DNA of 5,136 nucleotides from Candidatus Gastranaerophilales bacterium (lineage in GTDB: Bacteria > Cyanobacteriota > Vampirovibrionia > Gastranaerophilales > UBA9971), in assembly GCA_028277195.1 (NCBI GenBank), contig JANQGS010000040.1:1-5136 (forward strand), written 5' to 3'. The translations under genes and the position numbers were made by a program. Shown here piece after piece: positions 1 to 5,078 of the stretch. Under the pieces are notes generated by a model that ran no database searches, had not been told where the DNA came from, and saw only the letters and a list, made by a program, of their open reading frames with translations. How positions within the stretch are numbered: the stretch's first letter is position 1; each line of letters begins with the position of its first letter.

Positions 1-43
1 GGGCAAAGCCCGACTTTAAGAAAACGTCGCTCTCTGCTTACGC
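1..43. other. Left edge, no gene; short GGGC hairpin
   Basis: No coding region is seen here. Positions 1-11 form a perfect small hairpin (GGGC, loop AAA, GCCC). It resembles in form the GGGC-N3-GCCC hairpins at 5033-5043 and 5105-5115 at the other end of the window, so it may be the cut-off edge of the same repeat class. This is inference from shape only, because the flanking bases do not match well. Confidence 0.35.
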
Positions 44-97
44 ATACCGATTTAAGTTAATTAATTTCATTTTAAGATTACTTATTGAAATCGGTAT
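44..97. repeat. 54-bp segment bounded by 10-bp inverted repeats
   Basis: ATACCGATTT at 44-53 is matched by its exact reverse complement AAATCGGTAT at 88-97, with a 34-base AT-rich interior. The right arm ends exactly where identity with the tRNA-Arg gene begins (base 97 is shared). It could be a tiny non-autonomous insertion, a recombination-site arm, or a weak hairpin downstream of the Abi gene. The loop is too long, and a T-run is missing, for a normal intrinsic terminator. Confidence 0.55.
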
Positions 98-134
98 AGG
101 AGGGTGACGTTCTATCCTGCTGAACTACGTGGGC
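97..134 (-). pseudogene. Truncated tRNA-Arg(CCU), 5' half only
   Basis: Read on the minus strand, this is the acceptor 5' strand (GCCCACG), the D arm, the 5' strand of the anticodon stem, and the loop through anticodon CCT and the next A. It is identical to the intact tRNA at 990-1063. Identity stops just after the anticodon, and the 3' half is replaced by the inverted-repeat segment at 44-97. It cannot fold as a tRNA. It lies 32 nt downstream of the Abi gene stop and would sit in that gene's 3' untranslated region. Confidence 0.9.
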
Positions 135-143
135 ATTTTTGCT
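97..143. repeat. 47-bp direct repeat, left copy
   Basis: This is identical to 1026-1072 at an offset of 929 bases. It covers the tRNA-Arg 5' half plus nine bases upstream of the tRNA 5' end. Similarity continues with mismatches to about 150. The two copies bracket the Abi-type gene and the 3' half of the intact tRNA. Confidence 0.95.
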
Positions 144-166
144 GTAGTTTACAAATTTTTATGGAA

Positions 167-829
167 TTAGCTTTTTAAACTTACTATTGTTCTTTCTTGC
201 CAGACTTGCTCAAACTTGCAAATTTCTAACGCCATTTCTTTTATTTCAGGTGATAGCCAGCCTAATAAAAGCAAAATTTCTTTATAGCAGTTATTAAGCC
301 CTTTAGGGTAATCAAAAATTGCCTCATGGTGTGAGATTCTGTTTCTTATATACTGCAATTCCTTTAATTTAGGATATATAAAGCTAATACGATTATGAAC
401 CTTTAGAATAAAATGCGGAAATACTGTTTCAAAAACTTCTTTTTTATGCCATAAGCTAACCTTGTACTTTTTATTAAAAAGATTAACCCAAAAACCAAGG
501 CTCAATTCAGCTATTAATTTGCCTTCGGTAAGATTCCCTTTTTTACTAAAATCTTTGTAAACCTCTAAATACCTTGCTAATTCTTTATCTTTTAGAAAAT
601 TTTTAACAAAATCATTATCAAGCAGCCATTTTTCCTTTATATTTTGACTTATAGCATTATTTAAATGATTTCTGAGAGTTACTTCTGTAAGTGCTATTAT
701 TGGGTATAACTCCTTGGAAAGCCTGATATTCCATAGATAATTATTTAAAATATCATCTTTCGTGCTTTTATTACCGGGCTTATATCTCTTTAACCTTTCA
801 TTATTCAGGCTATAATTGTATTTGTCCAA
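167..829 (-). CDS. Abi_2-like HEPN protein (putative abortive infection)
   Basis: This 220-residue protein resembles the Abi_2/AbiD-AbiF family. An N-terminal helical part (YLWNIRLSKELYP, then LTEVTLRNHLNNA at about 48-60) is followed by the family-like GFWVNLF at 112-118. A C-terminal RNRISHHEAIF (162-172) carries a HEPN RX4H signature: R162 and H167, followed by H168. Known family role: HEPN-type Abi proteins are toxins or RNases that stop phage growth; the target of this one cannot be read from sequence. The start is TTG, chosen because GGGAG lies 6 nt upstream (836-840) and an in-frame stop lies just before it. No antitoxin or integrase is visible. The gene is AT-richer than the operon to its right, and its Arg codons are 5 AGA, 3 AGG and 1 CGT, unlike the AGG-dominated neighbours. 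This suggests horizontal acquisition. It sits between an intact tRNA and a tRNA fragment. Confidence 0.85.
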   Translation of the reverse strand: MDKYNYSLNNERLKRYKPGNKSTKDDILNNYLWNIRLSKELYPIIALTEVTLRNHLNNAISQNIKEKWLLDNDFVKNFLKDKELARYLEVYKDFSKKGNLTEGKLIAELSLGFWVNLFNKKYKVSLWHKKEVFETVFPHFILKVHNRISFIYPKLKELQYIRNRISHHEAIFDYPKGLNNCYKEILLLLGWLSPEIKEMALEICKFEQVWQERTIVSLKS

Positions 830-868
830 ATATTACTCCCATTGAAATTTAATTTAAATATGTGTATA

Positions 869-874
869 ATTATA
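869..874 (-). promoter_or_regulatory. Possible -10 box for the Abi gene
   Basis: A perfect TATAAT is read on the minus strand, 40 nt before the TTG start. No convincing -35 is found at 16-18 nt spacing. The surroundings are very AT-rich, so chance occurrence is a real possibility. Confidence 0.25.
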
Positions 875-881
875 TATGTAA

Positions 882-921
882 ACTCCGGTTTTCTTCCTGC
901 CTTTGGCATAGATGCCGGAGT
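882..921. terminator. Hairpin between tRNA-Arg and Abi gene
   Basis: ACTCCGG at 882-888 pairs with CCGGAGT at 915-921, and a nested TGCC-TTT-GGCA hairpin lies at 898-908. It is located 69 nt past the tRNA 3' end and 53 nt before the Abi start. A T-rich stretch follows on the plus strand (about 927-934), and only GTTTA follows on the minus strand. It could end tRNA transcription, but it lacks a strong U-tract in the direction needed. Confidence 0.3.
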
Positions 922-989
922 ATCGTTTTATTTTAACACATTTTTGCATTATTTTTTAATATTTACCGCTTATATCAAGGCATTAAAAT

Positions 990-1063
990 TGCCCACGAAG
1001 GGATTCGAACCCCTGACATTCACCTTAGGAGGGTGACGTTCTATCCTGCTGAACTACGTGGGC
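990..1063 (-). tRNA. tRNA-Arg, anticodon CCU
   Basis: A complete cloverleaf is read on the minus strand. The acceptor is GCCCACG/CGTGGGC, the D stem GTTC/GAAC with a 9-nt loop, and the anticodon stem TCACC/GGTGA with loop CTCCTAA (anticodon at 1029-1027). The variable loop is ATGTC, and the T arm is AGGGG/CCCTT with loop TTCGAAT. The discriminator is A at 990, and CCA is not encoded. It reads AGG, the main Arg codon of the kinase-operon response regulator and of the protease. It lies 86 nt downstream of the response regulator stop on the same strand, so read-through from that operon is possible. Its 5' half is duplicated at 97-134. Confidence 0.97.
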
Positions 1064-1072
1064 ATTTTTGCT
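1026..1072. repeat. 47-bp direct repeat, right copy (in the intact tRNA)
   Basis: This is the exact partner of 97-143. It runs from base 37 of the anticodon loop (minus strand) through the tRNA 5' end to nine bases upstream of it. The right limit coincides with the estimated transcription start of the tRNA, so the repeat holds the transcribed leader plus 5' half and not the promoter. Confidence 0.95.
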
Positions 1073-1078
1073 ATAATT

Positions 1079-1087
1079 TTTATACCA
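1079..1087 (-). promoter_or_regulatory. Probable extended -10 promoter of tRNA-Arg
   Basis: TGGTATAAA on the minus strand fits an extended -10 (TGnTATAAA). It predicts a start near 1072, about nine bases before the mature tRNA 5' end. The -35 region is weak (TTCCGA or CCGAAT at loose spacing). The truncated copy at 97-134 has no equivalent sequence. Confidence 0.4.
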
Positions 1088-1149
1088 GAATGTGCTTATA
1101 AATTCGGAATTATTTAAGCAATGCAGTATAACAATCACGCATTCTGAAT

Positions 1150-2181
1150 TTAATTAAAATTTGTCAAAAAATCAAGGTTTTTTAAATTCTTTTGTTCAAA
1201 AACCTTAACCTCGTCTTTTGCGCTGTCAATTGCATTAACGAACGCGTCAATTACGTCCGGGGCAAACTGTGAGCCGGCGGCAGCCTTAATGAGGCTTACG
1301 GCATCTTTATGCTCCATACTTTTCCTGTAGGCCCTTTCCGAGGTTAAACCGTCATAAGCGTCTGCAACGGCAATTATTTGTGACTCCAGCGGTATTTCAT
1401 CGCCCTTAAGTCCCTGCGGGTAACCTTTTCCGTCATAGTGCTCATGATGGGACTCGACTATTTTTATTACATGGTTAAGCTGCTTTATTTCCTGGAGGAT
1501 TTTTATTCCTATTGTAAGGTGGTCCTTTACCATTTCATACTCTTCCTCGCTCAAATCACCCGGCTTGCTCAGGACATTTACGGGCACTCCTATCATGCCG
1601 ATATCGTGCAGTAAGCCCGCCAGCTCAAGCTCACTCATCCTTTCATTCGACAAGCCGTAGGCCTGGCCGATTTTTAGGGCATAAAAGGTAACCCTCTTGC
1701 TCCTTCCCGATGTATGGGTGTCCTTAGCGTCAAGCGCCTCCATAATTGCGGCAATCGTGCCCAGAAACAGCTCTTTCAGGTCGCGCGCCAGTTTCTGGTT
1801 ATCAATATTTAACTGGTAGACCTCAAAACAGGCTTCTACTGTATTTAGAAGCTCGGGCGGTGTCCAGGGTTTTTTCAGGTATCTGTATATTTTGCCCTCA
1901 TTTATAGCCCCCACAAGTATTTCCGAGTCGGCAAACGCCGTAACCAGTATCCTTATCGCGTCAGGGTTCAGTTCAATGGAGTGCTTTAAAAATTCCGTAC
2001 CGTCCATCCCGGGCATTTTATGGTCGGAAATAATCATGTTCACGTCCTCATTCCTGAGGATTTCAAGTCCCTCCGCCCCGTTGTCGGCTGATATGACATT
2101 ATAGTTTTTCCTTAATGTCCTGACAAAGAGTTGCAGGTTGTCGTTTTCATCGTCTACTACCAGTATTGTGTATTTATTCAT
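1150..2181 (-). CDS. REC-HD-GYP response regulator (c-di-GMP phosphodiesterase type)
   Basis: This 343-residue cytoplasmic protein has an N-terminal receiver domain at about 4-120: acidic D10/D11, phospho-acceptor D53, T81 and K104-P105. A helical linker leads to an HD-GYP domain at about 140-315. HD is H192-D193, further metal-ligand candidates are H221, H245-H246 and D274, and the GYP motif is DGKGYPQGL at 250-258. HD-GYP proteins of the RpfG type hydrolyse cyclic di-GMP under control of the receiver. Two usually conserved positions differ: HDIGK reads HDIGM (M196), and the GHS preceding RV reads GRS (R160). Activity is therefore uncertain, though the core metal ligands remain. The start ATG overlaps the kinase stop by 8 nt (ATGAATAA). 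The nearest AGGAG lies about 18 nt away, too far for normal use, so translation is probably coupled to the kinase. Its partner is almost certainly the kinase just upstream. No clear terminator is seen after the stop. Confidence 0.95.
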   Translation of the reverse strand: MNKYTILVVDDENDNLQLFVRTLRKNYNVISADNGAEGLEILRNEDVNMIISDHKMPGMDGTEFLKHSIELNPDAIRILVTAFADSEILVGAINEGKIYRYLKKPWTPPELLNTVEACFEVYQLNIDNQKLARDLKELFLGTIAAIMEALDAKDTHTSGRSKRVTFYALKIGQAYGLSNERMSELELAGLLHDIGMIGVPVNVLSKPGDLSEEEYEMVKDHLTIGIKILQEIKQLNHVIKIVESHHEHYDGKGYPQGLKGDEIPLESQIIAVADAYDGLTSERAYRKSMEHKDAVSLIKAAAGSQFAPDVIDAFVNAIDSAKDEVKVFEQKNLKNLDFLTNFN

Positions 2182-3802
2182 GGGCTGCTTTTTCTGTTTC
2201 TCCTGTTTTTTGTTGTTGTTCCCAGTTTTTCGGTATTTTTATCGTGAATTTTGTACCCTTGCCCTTTTCGCTCTCCACATCTATAGTCCCGTTGTGGCTT
2301 TTAACTATCTTATAGCTTATGGAGAGGCCCAGCCCGCTTCCTGAGCCTACGGCCTTTGTTGTGAAAAACGGGTCAAATATTTTGGGCAGTACTTCTTCGT
2401 CAATACCCGTACCGGTATCTTCAATTATTATAACGATATTATCATCTTCAACTCCTGTTTTGATACAGACCTTTCCGTTCTCCTCAATTGCCTGGGCCGC
2501 GTTATCAAGTACGTTCATGAACACCTGGTTTAACTGCCCGGCGTGACAGTTGAGCATCGGCAATTCACCGTAACCTTTTTCAATATTGACCCTGTTTTTG
2601 TATTTATTGCTCAATATGTTCAGGGTGCTGTCAATGCTTTCATTCACGTCTATTTCCTTTATAACTCCCTGGTCAAGGCGTGAAAAGTCCTTTAGCTCCA
2701 GCACTATATGCTTTGAGCGCTCAGCTCCTTCTATGCAGCTTTTTATGAGTTCCTGTATGTCTTCTTTTATGAAATCGTATTCTATTTCGTCCTTGAATTT
2801 TTTAATTTCATCAAAATTACCGTTTTCAAAGGTTTTTTCTATTTCTTCATATTTTGAGATTATTGCTATTAAATTTTCGGAATATTCATTGAGGTGGGTC
2901 ATATTCCCGTAGATGAAGTTTATCGGGTTATTCAGCTCATGCGCCACGCCCGCGACCAGTTCGCCCAGTGACCTCATTTTTTCGTTATGCACAAGCAGCG
3001 CCTGGGCATCCTTTAATTCTTCATACGCCCTGTTTAGCTCCTCGTTCTTGCTGCTCAGCTGGGCCGTTCTTTCCCTGACCTTTTTTTCCAGGGATGTATA
3101 CAGCTCGTTCAGTTTTTCCGCCATATAGTTAAATGTTTTTGCGAGGATTCCTATTTCATCGTCCGTTTTTATTGACGTCCTGTATTCCAGGTTTCCTTTT
3201 GAAAATTCCCAGACCCCTGTAACGAGTTCCTCAATCGGTTTTGTGACCTGTCTTGCCAGCAGTGAGGCCGAGAGTACCCCGAATATTATAAACGTGGCCG
3301 CCAGCATATAGTTTCCGTTTTTTAAGACATTTACCAGGCTTAAAACAGCCTTATCCTGCAGGAACGTAACCGTAAGAATGTGGTCGTTGCTGTCAAAGCT
3401 GAATTTTTCCAGTCTTTGTTCTCTTGTGTTTATGTCTTTTTTCCTTACAAACTCATTTGAGGACCATACCTGCTTATCGGTTACCTTATTAACAATCCTT
3501 ACCTGGAAAACAAGGTTATTTTCAATAAGGCCGCTTATAAAGTTTTTGAAACTCTCCGGGACTTCATTGCCGCCAAAAAAAACTTCATCATATTTTTTAT
3601 GGACTAAATTGCTTATTGCCCTGAATTCGCTTTTTTTATCAGCCTTATACTGTTCTACTATTATGGTGCTGGCATAATTGTTAAAAGCCGCCACAAAAAA
3701 TACAGTGAAAGCAATTGAGATGCTAATAATGAATGCAAATTTAGTTACCAGGGCAAATTTCTTTCGTTTAATACGCGATTCAGCCGTGTTTTTTGTTTTC
3801 AT
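2174..3802 (-). CDS. Membrane sensor histidine kinase
   Basis: This 542-residue protein begins with a basic N-terminus, followed by TM1 at about 22-44 and an extracytoplasmic sensor region of about 120 residues (45-163) that I cannot assign to a family. TM2 is at about 164-184, then a HAMP domain (about 185-237) and a coiled coil (about 238-275). The HisKA H-box has H288 in VAHELNNP. The catalytic ATPase domain has an N-box around N434 (LDNAAQAI), G1 DTGTGI (462-467), an F-box FDPFFTTK (476-483) and G2 GSGSGLGL (486-493). A charged insert at about 315-360 separates the H-box helix from the ERSKHIVLELKDFSRLD helix, as in many kinases of this type. There is no receiver domain, so phosphate should pass to the REC-HD-GYP protein encoded next. 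The start ATG overlaps the stop of the small upstream ORF (ATGA), and no well-spaced Shine-Dalgarno precedes it. Expression therefore likely depends on translation of that ORF. The signal sensed is unknown. Confidence 0.96.
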   Translation of the reverse strand: MKTKNTAESRIKRKKFALVTKFAFIISISIAFTVFFVAAFNNYASTIIVEQYKADKKSEFRAISNLVHKKYDEVFFGGNEVPESFKNFISGLIENNLVFQVRIVNKVTDKQVWSSNEFVRKKDINTREQRLEKFSFDSNDHILTVTFLQDKAVLSLVNVLKNGNYMLAATFIIFGVLSASLLARQVTKPIEELVTGVWEFSKGNLEYRTSIKTDDEIGILAKTFNYMAEKLNELYTSLEKKVRERTAQLSSKNEELNRAYEELKDAQALLVHNEKMRSLGELVAGVAHELNNPINFIYGNMTHLNEYSENLIAIISKYEEIEKTFENGNFDEIKKFKDEIEYDFIKEDIQELIKSCIEGAERSKHIVLELKDFSRLDQGVIKEIDVNESIDSTLNILSNKYKNRVNIEKGYGELPMLNCHAGQLNQVFMNVLDNAAQAIEENGKVCIKTGVEDDNIVIIIEDTGTGIDEEVLPKIFDPFFTTKAVGSGSGLGLSISYKIVKSHNGTIDVESEKGKGTKFTIKIPKNWEQQQKTGETEKAAHE

Positions 3803-4008
3803 TTCCTATTATGTTCTTTCTTCTGTTCAAACACTTTTCCTATTAAATACCCGAACAGGCCTGAAACTAAAGCTCCTATAACAGAGTATTTACCTGCGGC
3901 ATAAACGGTTGAATAGTCCAGTGACATTGATTTTAATAATACTATAGAACCCACAATTAATAAAGTGGAGCAGGATAAAATAGCAGCTATTCTATAGGAT
4001 AAACTAAT
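3799..4008 (-). CDS. Small two-helix membrane protein, apparent ATT start
   Basis: This 69-codon reading frame leads the kinase operon. The product reads from ISLSYRIAAILS to FEQKKEHNRK. It has two hydrophobic segments (about 6-25 and 41-59) separated by a short polar loop with DYST, and the second is glycine-rich (IGALVSGLFGYLIG). The basic tail suggests that both ends lie in the cytoplasm. Evidence that it is real: a strong AAAGGAG (4017-4023) lies 8 nt before the ATT codon, an in-frame TAA lies just upstream, and its TGA overlaps the kinase ATG (ATGA). No ATG, GTG or TTG occurs near that ribosome site in frame. The first alternatives are GTG at codon 19 and ATG at codon 28, neither with a Shine-Dalgarno. 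ATT initiation is rare but known (for example infC). I do not recognise a family. The context suggests an accessory to, or regulator of, the kinase. Confidence 0.7.
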   Translation of the reverse strand: MSLSYRIAAILSCSTLLIVGSIVLLKSMSLDYSTVYAAGKYSVIGALVSGLFGYLIGKVFEQKKEHNRK

Positions 4009-4016
4009 GGTAAATA

Positions 4017-4023
4017 CTCCTTT
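4017..4023 (-). promoter_or_regulatory. Shine-Dalgarno that fixes the small ORF start
   Basis: AAAGGAG on the minus strand is the best ribosome site upstream of the kinase operon. The only in-frame codon at a suitable distance that could initiate is ATT at 4008-4006 (8-nt gap). The region 4024-4128 is the divergent intergenic space; on the minus side I see only weak promoter matches, such as TATACC at 4053-4048. Confidence 0.6.
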
Positions 4024-4086
4024 AGTTTAATAACAGTTCTACTCTCAGGTATAGTTTTTTTACAACTCTGACTAAATAATATTCTG

Positions 4087-4092
4087 TATAAT
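4087..4092 (+). promoter_or_regulatory. Likely -10 box of the protease gene
   Basis: A perfect TATAAT lies 36 nt before the GTG start and 20 nt before the ribosome site GGGGAGG (4113-4119). No good -35 sits at 16-18 nt; TTTACA at 4059-4064 is 22 nt away. An activator-dependent promoter is possible. Confidence 0.4.
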
Positions 4093-4128
4093 TTATTATT
4101 TTATCATTTTTTGGGGAGGCTTGCATAG

Positions 4129-4815
4129 GTGGTTATTAATAAAGTTTTTTTTACTTTAATTTTGTGTTTTTTAATTCTTTTTCCGTCCCCTGTTTTTTCA
4201 CAGAGCTATTCTGCTGATGAGCAGGTGAATATAAGGATTTACGAGGAGGTATCGCCTTCTATTGTTAATATTGACGCTGATATAAGCGAGGGCATATCAA
4301 GCGGAACGGGTTGTATCATAAGCTCAAACGGTCTTATATTGACGAGCAGGCACGTTGTTGAGGGTTTTAAGGACATAAAAATAACCCTTCCCAACGGCAG
4401 GGACTATGTGGGTAAAATAGTTACGCCGGGTAATAACGACAGTGATTTTGTATTAATAAAAATTAGTCCCGACAAACCTTTACAGGCCATAAAGCTCGGG
4501 GATTCCTCAAAAATAAGGGTAGGCCAGAAAGTGCTGGCACTGGGCAACCCTTTCGGTTTTAACAGGACGCTTACAACGGGAATAATAAGCAGGGTTGACA
4601 AAAAGAGAAACAAAATACAGACTGACGCAGCCATAAACCCGGGCAGCTCAGGCGGGCCCTTGCTTAACCTGGAAGGGGAGGTTATCGGCATAAACCAGTC
4701 AATTTATAACCCTGACAATAACAAGTCAAATATAGGGATAGGTTTTGCCATACCGGTAAACAGCGCAAAGAGGTTTATAAATGAACATAATCAAATTGAA
4801 TCCGCCATTCGCTAG
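4129..4815 (+). CDS. Exported HtrA/Deg-like serine protease without PDZ
   Basis: This 228-residue protein belongs to the trypsin-like S1C (HtrA/DegP) family. A signal peptide covers about 1-24 (hydrophobic core FFTLILCFLILFPS, likely cut after VFS), so it acts outside the cytoplasmic membrane. The catalytic triad is visible: H75 in TSRHVV, D106 in SDFVLIKI and S174 in NPGSSGGPL. The conserved LGNPFGF (138-144) and GIGFAIPV (203-210) blocks are also present. The protein ends soon after the protease domain. Typical HtrA proteins carry one or two C-terminal PDZ domains and run to about 350-470 residues, so this is a short PDZ-less form. The natural-looking ending gives no sign of a frameshift. 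The start is GTG with GGGGAGG 9 nt upstream. Seven of nine Arg codons are AGG. It is transcribed divergently from the kinase operon, which would fit shared control of an envelope function; that link is inference. Confidence 0.94.
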   Translation: MVINKVFFTLILCFLILFPSPVFSQSYSADEQVNIRIYEEVSPSIVNIDADISEGISSGTGCIISSNGLILTSRHVVEGFKDIKITLPNGRDYVGKIVTPGNNDSDFVLIKISPDKPLQAIKLGDSSKIRVGQKVLALGNPFGFNRTLTTGIISRVDKKRNKIQTDAAINPGSSGGPLLNLEGEVIGINQSIYNPDNNKSNIGIGFAIPVNSAKRFINEHNQIESAIR

Positions 4816-4841
4816 TGTTCTGCTAAGTTAATTTTGTCCGG

Positions 4842-4905
4842 TGTCACCCCGGGCCTGACCCGGGGTCTCAGTCGTTTGAGACCCTGAATCAAGTTCAGGG
4901 TGACA
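4842..4905. repeat. Double palindromic intergenic repeat
   Basis: Two 28-bp arms (4843-4870 and 4877-4904) are imperfect reverse complements around a 6-base centre. Each arm is itself a hairpin: CCCCGGG-5nt-CCCGGGG at 4847-4865 and CCCTGAA-5nt-TTCAGGG at 4882-4900. The outer TGTCACC and GGTGACA and the inner GGTCTCA and TGAGACC match a style of dispersed repeat common in many bacterial genomes. It begins 27 nt after the protease stop and may also end that transcript, although no U-tract follows. Confidence 0.8.
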
Positions 4906-4936
4906 ATGATAATTATCAGGGTGACAATGATAATTA
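4895..4936. repeat. Two-copy 21-bp perfect tandem repeat
   Basis: The unit starts with TCAGGGTGACAATGATAAT and occurs at 4895-4915 and 4916-4936 with no mismatch. It duplicates the right end of the palindromic repeat, so it probably arose by slippage or by a target-site-like duplication next to that repeat. Confidence 0.92.
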
Positions 4937-4962
4937 TTTGTCGGATAGGCTCTTAATGACTC

Positions 4963-4983
4963 GAATTGCTAATTAAGCAATTC
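4963..4983. repeat. 8-bp inverted repeat hairpin
   Basis: GAATTGCT at 4963-4970 pairs exactly with AGCAATTC at 4976-4983 across AATTA. There is no T-run, so it is unlikely to be an intrinsic terminator. It immediately precedes the larger inverted-repeat structure. Confidence 0.6.
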
Positions 4984-5078
4984 ATAAATTTCCTTAAAAT
5001 CACCCGCCCACCCCACCCAGGAGGTGTGTGAAGGGCTCCGCCCTTCACGATTTCTATAAAAATTTTAAGGAAATTTAT
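4984..5078. repeat. 17-bp perfect inverted repeat enclosing a GC hairpin
   Basis: The arms 4984-5000 (containing TTTCCTTAAAA) and 5062-5078 are exact reverse complements. Between them lies a C-rich stretch (CCCGCCC at 5003-5009) and a perfect hairpin at 5028-5048 (GTGAAGGGC, TCC, GCCCTTCAC). This form, with terminal inverted repeats and an internal hairpin, resembles a miniature non-autonomous element, but no target duplication could be identified. Confidence 0.65.

Noticed and set aside
98..1027. A complete self-mobile 929-bp element
   Set aside because: There is no integrase, transposase or origin. Excision between the repeats would destroy the intact tRNA, and the left flank lacks the tRNA 3' half expected for a normal att site.
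842..1036. Plus-strand reading frame of 64 codons
   Set aside because: It runs through the intact tRNA-Arg on the opposite strand. Its KGFEPL-type ending is the usual antisense translation of a tRNA T arm, and there is no ribosome site.
1081..1149. Intrinsic terminator after the response regulator
   Set aside because: CAGAATG (1086-1092) and CATTCTG (1140-1146) are inverted, but the loop is about 47 nt and no U-tract follows.
1892..3881. Several plus-strand reading frames of 67-108 codons
   Set aside because: All lie antisense to the kinase, the response regulator or the small ORF. They are Ser/Phe-rich, as expected for shadow frames, and match no family.
4404..4691. Minus-strand reading frame of 95 codons
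   Set aside because: It is antisense to the catalytic part of the protease, whose triad and motifs are clear on the plus strand.
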